Assembly: GCA_016936295.1 (NCBI GenBank)
Contig: JAFGYD010000104.1
Span: forward strand, 1-37,458
Direction of reading: 5' to 3'
DNA length: 37,458 bases
Source: Spirochaetales bacterium
Lineage (GTDB): Bacteria > Spirochaetota > Spirochaetia > DSM-2461
This document shows, piece by piece, positions 18,306-27,742 of this stretch. The position numbers and the translations under genes were made by a program. How positions within the stretch are numbered: the first letter of the stretch is position 1; every line of letters begins with the position of its first letter. The notes under the pieces were generated by a model, which did not search any database, was not told the origin of the DNA, and saw nothing but the letters and a program-made list of their open reading frames with translations.

Positions 18306-19700
18306 ATGATATCAAGATATGTACCCATGGGTCTACTTTGTATTCTTCTTTTTTTTAGTTGTAATACAATTAACATTAAAGAAAATACTATAGAGGATGA
18401 GGATCCTGTACCCCTATTAATAGAAGAGTTTAGCTCTAATCCCCAAAAATTACTAGAAAAAATATTGGAATTAGATTCAAAGTATCAAAGTAAATATAGC
18501 ATTCTTATTTCAAGACTCTACTTAAGTCTTGGAGAATACATAAATTGCGAAGATAGTATTCAAACTATTCCCCAGTTTGAAAGTAGTGTTGAGTGTTTAG
18601 AAATTCTAAGTATATGTGAATATTCTCAAGGTCGAGATGCTACAGATTTATTGGAACAACTTATAGCTTTAGATATAACAAATAGTATTGGGAATAAATT
18701 ACTTATTAATACACTTATAAGTAGTAGAGATTTAGAAAATGCAGAAAAGATTTTGAAAACCTATTTTGAGAATGGTGGGCATGATGATTTTTCATATATA
18801 GCACTAGGTGATATCGCCTTGGTGAAGGTAGAAAATTTAGGTCTAGAGAAGAAAAAAGTTCTAAGTTCTTTGGAAGAAAAAATTATTTATGGGTATTATA
18901 AAGATGCACTGGAAAACTATAAAAAAATAGAAAGTAGTAACGATCCTTCATACTATGTAAAACTTTCAAATATATATAAAAAGTTGGGAAAGCGAATGGA
19001 TGCCGTAGAGGCAATGAGCGTTGCTATACAACTTGAACCTCAGAATGAGTGGAATTATTATGATAGAGGAAGATTATACTTTTATTTAGATGCACCAGAA
19101 AGAGCAAAAAAAGACTTTTTATCCGCTTTAAACATTAATCCTGACCATTTCTTTTCAAATATATTTTTAGGACGACTATATTTTATGAGTGGTGAAAACA
19201 CAGTGTCAAAAAAATATTATTTAAAAGCACTGGAAATCACCCCCGATTACTTACCTGCATATAAAGATTTAAGTGTTCTTTTTATGGTTGAAGGAGATAA
19301 TAATACAGGATTGAAATATTTAAAGAAACTTTACAATAGTAAAAGTGATCCCGATGAACTGCTACCTCTATATTTAGTTGACTCTTTAATTAATAATAAT
19401 GAGATGAAGGAAGCTCAAAATCTTTTGGAAAAACTTGTCAAATATGAAAAAAACAGTACAATGAAAAGGCTTTATCAATACTATCTCTCTCCTTCATCCT
19501 CTGGAGATCAGATTTTAAACGATATTTTGCATTTGGATAACAATACACAGCGTCTACGACTGACCTACTACGTTGCATCAATATTAGAACGGGAAGGTGT
19601 AAAGTTTGCTTCTTCTTCCCTGTTTGGTGAAGTAAGAGATTCATATAATGGGTTTGAGTCAATGTTGTCCCTATATAAATTAGGAGAAATAAATGAATGA
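18306..19700 (+). CDS. TPR-repeat lipoprotein
   Basis: Lipobox-like LLFFSC near the N-terminus; TPRs (AVEAMSVAIQLEPQNEWNYYDRGRLYFYLDAPERAKKDFLSALNINPDHF). Confidence 0.75.
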   Translation: MISRYVPMGLLCILLFFSCNTINIKENTIEDEDPVPLLIEEFSSNPQKLLEKILELDSKYQSKYSILISRLYLSLGEYINCEDSIQTIPQFESSVECLEILSICEYSQGRDATDLLEQLIALDITNSIGNKLLINTLISSRDLENAEKILKTYFENGGHDDFSYIALGDIALVKVENLGLEKKKVLSSLEEKIIYGYYKDALENYKKIESSNDPSYYVKLSNIYKKLGKRMDAVEAMSVAIQLEPQNEWNYYDRGRLYFYLDAPERAKKDFLSALNINPDHFFSNIFLGRLYFMSGENTVSKKYYLKALEITPDYLPAYKDLSVLFMVEGDNNTGLKYLKKLYNSKSDPDELLPLYLVDSLINNNEMKEAQNLLEKLVKYEKNSTMKRLYQYYLSPSSSGDQILNDILHLDNNTQRLRLTYYVASILEREGVKFASSSLFGEVRDSYNGFESMLSLYKLGEINE

Positions 19701-20895
19701 AAAAGTAATAGTAAATAAGGAAGGAAACACAATAACAAGAATAAATATTGGGGATAGAGAGATAACTTTAATAGGAACTGCCCATGTATCACCCGAAAGT
19801 GTCGAAGAGGTAAAAAAAGTTATTGTAGAAGAGAGACCCGATCATGTTTGTGTAGAGATAGATGCTATAAGATATAAATCTATGACCCAAGAACAATCAT
19901 GGAAGGAGATGGATATTGTAAAAGTAATCAAGGAGAAGCGGAGTTTTCTTCTTATTGCAAACCTTATGTTATCCTCATTTCAGAAAAGAATGGGCTCTTC
20001 TGTTGGTATGAAACCTGGAGAAGATATGAAAATAGCAGTCCAAACAGCAGAAGAAAATAATATTAATTTTTCATTTATAGATAGAGAGGTTCAAACTACA
20101 CTAAAAAGAGCATGGGCAAAAAGTAGTTTTTGGAATAAAAACAAGGTACTTGCTGTTCTTCTTTCATCTGCATTCTCATCTGATGAAGCTAGTGCCGAAG
20201 ATATAGAAGAGTTAAAAGATAGAAACGAACTTGAAGGTATGATGGATGAATTAGCAAAAGAACTGCCTAAAGTAAAAGAGGTATTAATTGATGAACGAGA
20301 TCAATTTTTAGCTACCTCAACCTATAATCGACCTGAGAAAAAAGTTTTAGCAGTTGTTGGTGCTGGGCATGTTCCCGGAATGATTGAGTGGTTCAAAGGC
20401 CTTGAAAGCGGAGAAAGAGCTAACGATATTTCAAAAATTTCTATAATACCTCCAAAATCTCTTCTATCAAAATCTTTGCCCTTTGTAATCCCTGTAATTA
20501 TTATAGCCTTAATTACTCTTGGATTTATCTTTAATGGTAAAGACGTTGGCTTTGATATGATAAAAAATTGGGTATTAACAAATGGTATATTATCTGGTTT
20601 TGGTGCGTTATTAGCTTTGGGTCACCCGCTAACAATTATTGCAGCATTTGTAGCTGCTCCAATTACTTCGTTAAACCCTTTAATTGGAGTTGGAATCGTT
20701 ACAGGTATAGTTGAAACAGCATTAAGAAAACCAAGAGTAGAAGATTTTGAAACACTTTCAGAGAGTATTTCTCATATTAAATTATGGTATAAAAATAGAG
20801 TACTAAGAATCCTGTTAGTTGTACTTCTTTCAAGTTTTGGAAGTGTTGCTGGAACATGGATTGGAGGAGCATTTTTAGCTACAGTATTTGGCTAA
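19693..20895 (+). CDS. TraB/PrgY family membrane protein
   Basis: ITLIGTAHVSPESVEEVKKVI, VCVEID, VVGAGHVPGM; C-terminal multi-TM region. Confidence 0.85.
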   Translation: MNEKVIVNKEGNTITRINIGDREITLIGTAHVSPESVEEVKKVIVEERPDHVCVEIDAIRYKSMTQEQSWKEMDIVKVIKEKRSFLLIANLMLSSFQKRMGSSVGMKPGEDMKIAVQTAEENNINFSFIDREVQTTLKRAWAKSSFWNKNKVLAVLLSSAFSSDEASAEDIEELKDRNELEGMMDELAKELPKVKEVLIDERDQFLATSTYNRPEKKVLAVVGAGHVPGMIEWFKGLESGERANDISKISIIPPKSLLSKSLPFVIPVIIIALITLGFIFNGKDVGFDMIKNWVLTNGILSGFGALLALGHPLTIIAAFVAAPITSLNPLIGVGIVTGIVETALRKPRVEDFETLSESISHIKLWYKNRVLRILLVVLLSSFGSVAGTWIGGAFLATVFG

Positions 20896-22210
20896 TAGCT
20901 TTTTTTATAGTATCAACCTCTCTTATTTCAAGGGAGGTTTTTTTTACATTTCCTGGAGATATAAAGAGTTTAAATCCCATATCCTCTGCGGTTTTTACCC
21001 TTCTTTCAATATGTGGAACATTTCTTATCTCCCCAGCAAGAGAAAGTTCTCCAGATGATATAATTCCATCTTTTAAAGGTAGATCTGTTCTTGATGAATA
21101 AAGAGCAAGTGCTAATGGCAGGTCAATACCCGTCTCTTTTACCTTAATTCCACCTGCTATATTTACATATATATCTCTATCTGAAAATTTTAAACCACCA
21201 TGTTTTTCTAAAATGGCAGCTACCCGGGATACCCTATTGGGGTCGACATTATCGCTAATTATTCTTGAAGAAACCCCTTTAGCCGGAACAGTTAATATTT
21301 GAATTTCAATTAAAATAACCCTTGTTCCTTCCAGAGTTGCACCAATTGCTATTCCTGGGGGTAGACCAGATTCCCTTTTGGTTAGAAATACACCTGAAGG
21401 ATCTTTAAGTTCAATTAAACCTCTTTCTTCCATAGAAAATAGTCCTACTTCATCAATAGAACCAAATCGGTTTTTTACAGAACGCAAAATCCTTATTTGT
21501 GAAGCTGAATGGTCAAAGTAAAGAACGGTATCAACCATGTGTTCTACTACTTTAGGACCCGCTATTACACCTTCTTTTGTTACATGTGCTATAAAAAATA
21601 TAGATGCTTCAATCTCTTTAACAGCCTGGATTAAGTGGCTACAGCAATATTTTAACTGGTTTACACTTCCCGGGATATTTCCTGCCTCATCGCTTTGAAG
21701 GGTTTGAATAGAGTCTATAATAACAAGTTCCGGTTTTTGGGTTTTTATACTTTCTATAATAGTTTCGAAGTGACTATTACAGAGAATTGAGATCCCCTCT
21801 CCTTTAATGTTTAATCTAGTTGCTCTTATTTTAATCTGGTTTGCAGACTCTTCACCCGAAACATATATAACTTTATGGTTTTTACTAATAGAATCTGCTA
21901 TTTGTAATAAAAGTGTCGATTTCCCAATTCCGGGTTCTCCTCCTATAAGAACAGAGGAGCCTTTCATTAATCCGCCACCTAAAACCTGATCAACTTCTTT
22001 TATATTTGTTGTATACCTATAAGATTCCTCTATTTGAATCTCGCTAAGAGGCAGAGACGTTACTGATTTTACTTCTGTTCCTTTAGAGGTTTTACTAACT
22101 TTTTGTTCTGAGAAGCTATTCCATTCACCACAATTGGGACATTTCCCTTGCCATTTACGTTCTTCGTGCCCACAATTGGTGCAAAAAAATTGTATTTTTT
22201 CCTTAGCCAT
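20879..22210 (-). CDS. radA: DNA repair protein RadA
   Basis: Zinc finger CTNCGHEERKWQGKCPNCGEW; Walker A GEPGIGKSTL; KNRFG motif; Lon-like C-terminal domain. Start refined from 22237 to 22210 (MAKEKIQFFCTNCG). Confidence 0.95.
   Translation of the reverse strand: MAKEKIQFFCTNCGHEERKWQGKCPNCGEWNSFSEQKVSKTSKGTEVKSVTSLPLSEIQIEESYRYTTNIKEVDQVLGGGLMKGSSVLIGGEPGIGKSTLLLQIADSISKNHKVIYVSGEESANQIKIRATRLNIKGEGISILCNSHFETIIESIKTQKPELVIIDSIQTLQSDEAGNIPGSVNQLKYCCSHLIQAVKEIEASIFFIAHVTKEGVIAGPKVVEHMVDTVLYFDHSASQIRILRSVKNRFGSIDEVGLFSMEERGLIELKDPSGVFLTKRESGLPPGIAIGATLEGTRVILIEIQILTVPAKGVSSRIISDNVDPNRVSRVAAILEKHGGLKFSDRDIYVNIAGGIKVKETGIDLPLALALYSSRTDLPLKDGIISSGELSLAGEIRNVPHIERRVKTAEDMGFKLFISPGNVKKTSLEIREVDTIKKAISQIL
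20915..20945 (+). terminator. intrinsic terminator for the traB-like gene, inside the radA 3' coding region
   Basis: AACCTCTC (20915-20922) pairs with GGGAGGTT (20932-20939), with one wobble, followed by an 8-T run (20938-20945). Confidence 0.7.
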
Positions 22211-22736
22211 TAATTCCTTCTTGAACAAATAAATCATTTTCTATGTCTAAAAGTTTTTTCTTTGCACTTAAACCACCAGCATAACCGGTCAGATTTCCAT
22301 CGCTACCAATTACTCTATGACATGGTACTATTATTGAAATTGCATTAAGTCCGTTAGCTGAAGCTATAGCACGTACAGCCTTCTCTTTATTTAAATTTTG
22401 GGCCTGTTTTTTATAACTGATGGTTTTACCAAATGGAATTTCTAAAAGTGAGTTCCATACTTCCTTTTGGAAAGGGGTTCCAATAAGGAGTATTGGGATG
22501 GTAAATTTTTTTCTTTTGTAAGAGAGGTATTCCTGAATTTGGGAGATACATTCATCGATTACTTGTGTAGAGCCTTCTAAATATTGAGCATTTAATTCAG
22601 ATTTTATTCTTGAATCAATTTTATCCCTTAATTTTCTGTATCTCCAATCACATAAGCAAATTTGACTTTTATAGTCTCCAATTATTAATTCGCCAATAGG
22701 AGATTTAAAGTATTTTATTGTAATTATGTCACTCAT
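22203..22736 (-). CDS. ogt: methylated-DNA--[protein]-cysteine S-methyltransferase
   Basis: Active site IIVPCHRVIGSDGNLTGYAGGLSAKKKLLDIE; IPFGKTISY. Confidence 0.9.
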   Translation of the reverse strand: MSDIITIKYFKSPIGELIIGDYKSQICLCDWRYRKLRDKIDSRIKSELNAQYLEGSTQVIDECISQIQEYLSYKRKKFTIPILLIGTPFQKEVWNSLLEIPFGKTISYKKQAQNLNKEKAVRAIASANGLNAISIIVPCHRVIGSDGNLTGYAGGLSAKKKLLDIENDLFVQEGING

Positions 22737-22757
22737 TTACTTTAAATCCCCCTAAAA

Positions 22758-23798
22758 TTATTTTATTTCAACTAATTCTACTTCAAAAATTAACCATGCA
22801 TTTGGAGGAATTGCTCCCGGGTAACCTCTTTCACCATATGCAAGACTTGGTGGAATTACAACAACTCTCTCTTCGCCTACATTCATATCAAGTATGGTTT
22901 CATCCCAACCGGCAATTACGTGTCCCATTCCTACAGGGAAATCTATAGGCTCACCCCTGGATACCGATGAATCAAAAACCTGACCATCCATAAATTTACC
23001 AGTATAGTGTACAGATACGGTTGCTCCTTTTTCAGGTTTTGCACCATTCCCTTCTTCTATAACAGTGTAATATATTCCTGATTCAGAAACTTTTGCTTCC
23101 GGGTAATCTTTTTTTATCTGTTCAATTGTAGCTTGATTTGCTTTTTTAAAAGCCTCTTGTGCTCTTTGTGCCGATGTATTTTTTAACTCATTAAAAGTTG
23201 CTTGTGTAGCTTCAAAGTTTTTTGCCTTTTCTCCAACCCTGATTATTTCTATATGGTTAATTTTATCACCCTGTTTAATAGAATCAACAACATCCTGTCC
23301 ATCAACTACATACCCAAATACTGTATGCTTTCCATCTAAATGTGGTGTAGGTCCGTGGGTAATAAAAAATTGACTACCATTTGTTCCCGGGCCAGCATTA
23401 GCCATTGATAGAGTTCCAGCTCGGTTGTGTTTAAGTGAAGGGTCTATTTCATCTTCGAATTTGTATCCAGGATTTCCTGTTCCCGTTCCAAGAGGACAAC
23501 CACCCTGTATCATAAAGTTTGCAATTACTCTATGAAAATTTAATCCATCGTAATATTTACCCTTTCTTGTAGCTTCGGTCATTGTTCCTTCTGCTAAAGC
23601 AACAAAGTTTGTTACTGTCATTGGTGTTTTTTCATATTCAAGTTCCAAGGTAATATTACCTTTATCTGTTTGAATTTGTGCATATAAACCATCTTTTAGT
23701 TCTAATTCTGTCATTAATTTCTCCTTATTTTGAGTACATGATATGGTTGTAATAGATATAAATACCATTAAAAACCATATAAGTTTCTGTTTTAACAT
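22758..23798 (-). CDS. cyclophilin-FKBP fusion peptidyl-prolyl isomerase, lipoprotein
   Basis: Lipobox ITTISC; cyclophilin ([19 protein letters not shown]...[23 protein letters not shown]) followed by FKBP ([43 protein letters not shown]). Confidence 0.92.
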   Translation of the reverse strand: MLKQKLIWFLMVFISITTISCTQNKEKLMTELELKDGLYAQIQTDKGNITLELEYEKTPMTVTNFVALAEGTMTEATRKGKYYDGLNFHRVIANFMIQGGCPLGTGTGNPGYKFEDEIDPSLKHNRAGTLSMANAGPGTNGSQFFITHGPTPHLDGKHTVFGYVVDGQDVVDSIKQGDKINHIEIIRVGEKAKNFEATQATFNELKNTSAQRAQEAFKKANQATIEQIKKDYPEAKVSESGIYYTVIEEGNGAKPEKGATVSVHYTGKFMDGQVFDSSVSRGEPIDFPVGMGHVIAGWDETILDMNVGEERVVVIPPSLAYGERGYPGAIPPNAWLIFEVELVEIK

Positions 23799-23811
23799 CT
23801 TTACCCCTATC

Positions 23812-24363
23812 TTATTGAGTTATATTGAGATAAGCAACTGGTTCAATTCTATAACTAGCACCTGCAAAAAAATCGTAGGTTTGCTCAATTGCAAAAGCTC
23901 CAGACTCAATTCTTATTGTATGTCTTCCCGGTATAGCCTGAAAATTGAAGCCTGACATTAATACACCGTTATCAAATATTCTTACTTGGGAGAGTGTATT
24001 TGGCATTGAGTAATTTAAGATATTTTCAGGAATATAAACAGAAACATATGCATTTTGGGATATCATTTTAGTTTCCATTTGTAGTGTAGCATTAATGATC
24101 ATATCTCTGTTCAAATTAACATTTGTGATAAAATCTGTGAAACCTTTAGACTTTATAACAATTGAGTATGTTCCTAAAGGCAGGGTAACTCTGTTCCCTT
24201 TTATTAAGTTTCCATCAACATAAAATAAAAAAGATTTTACATTTGAGTTTACTGTAATAGTATAGTTTGCTGGTGTTTTAGCCCTAATGATTTTACCTGT
24301 TTGAGCAAAAACATTTGATGTTAATAAAATTAACATGACTAAAAGGTATATTTTCTTTTTCAC
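23812..24363 (-). CDS. secreted PEGA-like domain protein
   Basis: Signal peptide [48 protein letters not shown] resembles PEGA. Confidence 0.6.
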   Translation of the reverse strand: MKKKIYLLVMLILLTSNVFAQTGKIIRAKTPANYTITVNSNVKSFLFYVDGNLIKGNRVTLPLGTYSIVIKSKGFTDFITNVNLNRDMIINATLQMETKMISQNAYVSVYIPENILNYSMPNTLSQVRIFDNGVLMSGFNFQAIPGRHTIRIESGAFAIEQTYDFFAGASYRIEPVAYLNITQ

Positions 24364-24398
24364 TATATAATCTCCTTGGAAGTATTATATATTAAAAT

Positions 24399-26093
24399 TT
24401 ATAAATCATTCCAGCTTATATACCTATTAATGACCTCTTCCACTTTTATAGGGTCAAAGGGTTTTGGTAGATATTCGTTCATTCCTGCTAAAGAGTAGTT
24501 CTCTTTGTCTGTTTGTGTATAGTTTGCCGTTAATGCAATTATTGGGATATCCTTATTTTTATAACCTGCTTTCTGGTTTCTTATTTCGCTTGTTGCTTGT
24601 AATCCATTCATTACCGGCATTTGAATATCCATTAGGACTAAATTAAAATCCTGTTTTTTTAACATCTCTATGGCTTCAAGACCATTTTCGGCCTTGGAAG
24701 AGTGGAACCCCATTTTTGACAATAATTTCTGGGCAACCATTATATTTATATTGTTATCGTCTACTACTAAAATATGGATTTTAGATCTTTTGTTTTCTAT
24801 AATAGTGTGGCTTGTTATCAGTGAATTTTCTTTAGAATCTCTACCTACAATTAATGAGATCCCTTCCAGGAAAATATTTAATTGAATTGGTGTTACAAAA
24901 TATCCATCTATACCTAAATTTCTACATAATTCACCATCACCCCTATTCCCTTCGGATGTTATAGCAACTGTTTTTAAAGTAGGAAAATTTGCTTTTACAT
25001 TTATTATAAAATTTTCCATTTCCAAATTTGAATTAAAAAAAGCAAAATCAAAGATTAGCATATTTGATACTTTTAAATTATTAAAAGTATTTGGTAAATT
25101 ATCATTTATTTCTATTCTACTAATCTCATTTTTTAGTTCTTCTATAAATTTAATGTTGTAACCACTATTATTTGATAAAAAGGAAATTTTAGCATTTGAA
25201 TAATCATGGGAAGCCATAGGTTTTAGAAGCATATTTCCTTTTGGTAGTGTTATATTGATCCAAAATGTAGATCCTTCACCAAAGGTACTATTTACACCAA
25301 TGGTTCCATTCATTTTTTTTATTAACTGTTTGGATATTGCCAGTCCAATACCAATACCTTCGTGATTTCTATTTATTGAAGAATCTCCCTGCTCAAAAAC
25401 TGAAAAAATTTGATTTAATTGTGTTGTTTTAATTCCAATTCCTGTATCCCTAATTGAGAATTCAATAGTTGATTCATTATCCAGATCCTGTATTAATGTA
25501 CAATTCAACTCAATCTCACCGGATGTTGTAAATTTTAGTGCATTATTGAAAATGTTAGAGAGGATTTGTCTAATTCTTCCCGGGTCTCCTATAAAGTAGT
25601 TATGAAGTTCCGGATCGATTTTATAACTAAATTTTAAATCTTTCATGGTTGTTGATATTCTGTTAATATAGTAAAAATCTCTACATAATTTTCTTAAATC
25701 GAACTGAATTCCTTCTAATTGAAAGTTATTATCTCCAATTTTGGTATAGTCTAAAATATCATTTAATGTAGTAAGTAGTATCTCTCCACAGCTACTTATA
25801 GTTTTTGTGAATTCAAATTGCTCATTAGTTAGGATCGATGCCTTTAATAGATTATTCATCCCTAAAATACCATTTAAAGGAGTTTTTATCTCGTGGGATA
25901 TATTCGTTAAAAGTGAATTTTTAAAATTCTTAATATTTCTCTTTTTTTTGTTATCAAAAATAGTTTGAATAATATTAATAAGTAAAAGAGTTAGAGATAT
26001 AACTACTAAAATTTTGTAAATATCTTTTAACAAAAGAGTTGCTAATAGTAATATAAATGTTGCTGTATAGGTAACTGCTCTGTATCTATTCAT
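24399..26093 (-). CDS. hybrid sensor histidine kinase / response regulator
   Basis: H-box LLTNISHEIKTPLNGILGM; HATPase motifs; C-terminal receiver (ILVVDDNNINIMVAQKLL...NLVLMDIQMPVMNG...PIIALTAN...YLPKPFD). Internal degenerate receiver-like segment. Confidence 0.93.
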   Translation of the reverse strand: MNRYRAVTYTATFILLLATLLLKDIYKILVVISLTLLLINIIQTIFDNKKKRNIKNFKNSLLTNISHEIKTPLNGILGMNNLLKASILTNEQFEFTKTISSCGEILLTTLNDILDYTKIGDNNFQLEGIQFDLRKLCRDFYYINRISTTMKDLKFSYKIDPELHNYFIGDPGRIRQILSNIFNNALKFTTSGEIELNCTLIQDLDNESTIEFSIRDTGIGIKTTQLNQIFSVFEQGDSSINRNHEGIGIGLAISKQLIKKMNGTIGVNSTFGEGSTFWINITLPKGNMLLKPMASHDYSNAKISFLSNNSGYNIKFIEELKNEISRIEINDNLPNTFNNLKVSNMLIFDFAFFNSNLEMENFIINVKANFPTLKTVAITSEGNRGDGELCRNLGIDGYFVTPIQLNIFLEGISLIVGRDSKENSLITSHTIIENKRSKIHILVVDDNNINIMVAQKLLSKMGFHSSKAENGLEAIEMLKKQDFNLVLMDIQMPVMNGLQATSEIRNQKAGYKNKDIPIIALTANYTQTDKENYSLAGMNEYLPKPFDPIKVEEVINRYISWNDL

Positions 26094-26125
26094 ATTACTC
26101 CCTTATAATTAACGATAAACAAATA

Positions 26126-26137
26126 TAAAACGTTTTA
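26126..26137. promoter_or_regulatory. perfect palindrome TAAAACGTTTTA, candidate LacI/CcpA-like operator
   Basis: 12-bp perfect palindrome in the divergent intergenic region, overlapping the -35 of the HPr-domain gene. Confidence 0.5.
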
Positions 26138-26162
26138 CAATAAAAAATCTAAGTTCTATAAT
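26134..26162 (+). promoter_or_regulatory. putative promoter TTTACA-17-TATAAT for the HPr-domain gene
   Basis: TTTACA 26134-26139, 17 nt spacer, TATAAT 26157-26162; ATG only 8 nt downstream. Confidence 0.65.
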
Positions 26163-26170
26163 TATTAAAT

Positions 26171-27667
26171 ATGAGTTCATCTGATGCGTTCAACCAATTA
26201 ATTTCTGTTCATTGTGCAAGATTATATAATCTATGTAGTTTTATTTTAGATAAATCAAATAAAGACATTGTTTTAAATAGAAGGTTTTTGGGTAATTTGA
26301 ACCTTGAAGCTACCTGGATGGAGGAGACTCTCGATAGTTCAGGTGCAAGACATAGCGAGCAATGGTTTCCATTCCGCGAGGGAGTCTCAGCTATTAAATT
26401 ATTCTCCTCTGTAGCCTACGACTTAAATCATGTAATTAGAAGTTTTCCCTATTATAACCTGATAAAATCGGAAAATGAATTTAGCAATAATGCAATTTCT
26501 GTACTAGATGAAATATATAGTGCTATAATTAATGCTTCGGAATATCTTGTTAAAAAAGCACGAAAATGTGGATTACATTCCGAGGCTTCTCCTGTAAAAA
26601 GAGAACATTTTGTAGATTTGGATGCAACTAATATGTTGGAAAACGATAGAAAACTTAGACATATTGAAAATCCGGGAAAAACCCTTATATATTTAGCTAC
26701 GGAGTTTATAAATTTAAAAGCAGAAATGAATTTATTAGATAGAAGATCTGCACTTAAAAAGAATGAATTTAAGAAATTTATACCAGATACAGTTAGTGAA
26801 GAGAAACTTAGACTTATTTTGGTTAGGTATCATAACCTGCAATCCCTCTATGATACATATCTTTCAGAGTCTGATATAGAAAATGCTGACCACAGGTTAA
26901 GATCATTAAGAGGACATATAAGTTTTATTTTTCATATGCTTAAATCTGCAACAGAATTTTCTCATTATTATGAAAGACATATCCTTCCAAGACAGAACTC
27001 CATCTTCTTTAAAACACTACTACCCATAGAGGAAGATCGATTCCTTGAAATTACCATAGACTTTTTCTTAAAGTATTTTGAAGTTTATTTTAATGGTGCT
27101 AAAGAGTTATGTTTTGATGTTATAGAGAGTTATGCAGAAATTTGTGAAAGAGATATAAAAATTCCAGAATACAGGGGATTCCATGTTAGACCATCCTCCC
27201 TTGTTTCTAAAATCGTAAATTATTATGGAGGAAGGGTTAAAATGATTGTAAATGGAATAGAGTACGATCCTTCTTCTCCACTTGAGTTATTTAGGGTTAA
27301 CGAGGAGATTAATGCACAAAAAAGGGTAAAGTTATTTGAAATAATACATTCTCAGGGGCATAAGATTACAGATGTAAATGAATTATTAAAAAAATTATCA
27401 AAAAAAGGCCATGTAATTATTTATAAAAATCCCCTAGAGAATATCCCAAATAAAGAGAATCTTTCTGACCAGGAGCATTTAAAAAATACAATTGCATATC
27501 TTTTGGCATCTGGTCAGATTGATATTAAGATGAATTTAACTGTTAAATTTGTAGGTGATATTAGAACTGTAGGAGATATAGAGATTTTATCTCAAAATGG
27601 TTATGGAGAGGATAAATACGGTAATAATATTACCCTACCTAAAAAATTAAATTATTTAAAAAGGTGA
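26171..27667 (+). CDS. large protein with embedded HPr-like phosphocarrier domain
   Basis: YRGFHVRPSSLVSKIVNYYGGRVKMIVNGIEYDPSSPLELF resembles the HPr GLHARPA region; His codon at 27182-27184. N-terminal ~335 aa unrecognised. Confidence 0.75.
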   Translation: MSSSDAFNQLISVHCARLYNLCSFILDKSNKDIVLNRRFLGNLNLEATWMEETLDSSGARHSEQWFPFREGVSAIKLFSSVAYDLNHVIRSFPYYNLIKSENEFSNNAISVLDEIYSAIINASEYLVKKARKCGLHSEASPVKREHFVDLDATNMLENDRKLRHIENPGKTLIYLATEFINLKAEMNLLDRRSALKKNEFKKFIPDTVSEEKLRLILVRYHNLQSLYDTYLSESDIENADHRLRSLRGHISFIFHMLKSATEFSHYYERHILPRQNSIFFKTLLPIEEDRFLEITIDFFLKYFEVYFNGAKELCFDVIESYAEICERDIKIPEYRGFHVRPSSLVSKIVNYYGGRVKMIVNGIEYDPSSPLELFRVNEEINAQKRVKLFEIIHSQGHKITDVNELLKKLSKKGHVIIYKNPLENIPNKENLSDQEHLKNTIAYLLASGQIDIKMNLTVKFVGDIRTVGDIEILSQNGYGEDKYGNNITLPKKLNYLKR

Positions 27668-27742
27668 ATATTTGATTGAATATTAATAAAATTTAAACAA
27701 ATATTAACATAAATACGTTTCTATTAAAAAAAAGGAGTTATA

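Noticed and set aside
19438-19792. ORFs 19438-19662 and 19568-19792 (-)
   Set aside because: Antisense to the TPR lipoprotein and traB.
20856-21989. ORFs 20856-21101 and 21807-21989 (+)
   Set aside because: Antisense to radA; the first also overlaps the traB end and its terminator.
23743-24885. ORFs 23743-23955, 24464-24646 and 24670-24885 (+)
   Set aside because: Mostly antisense to PPIase, PEGA-like and kinase genes.
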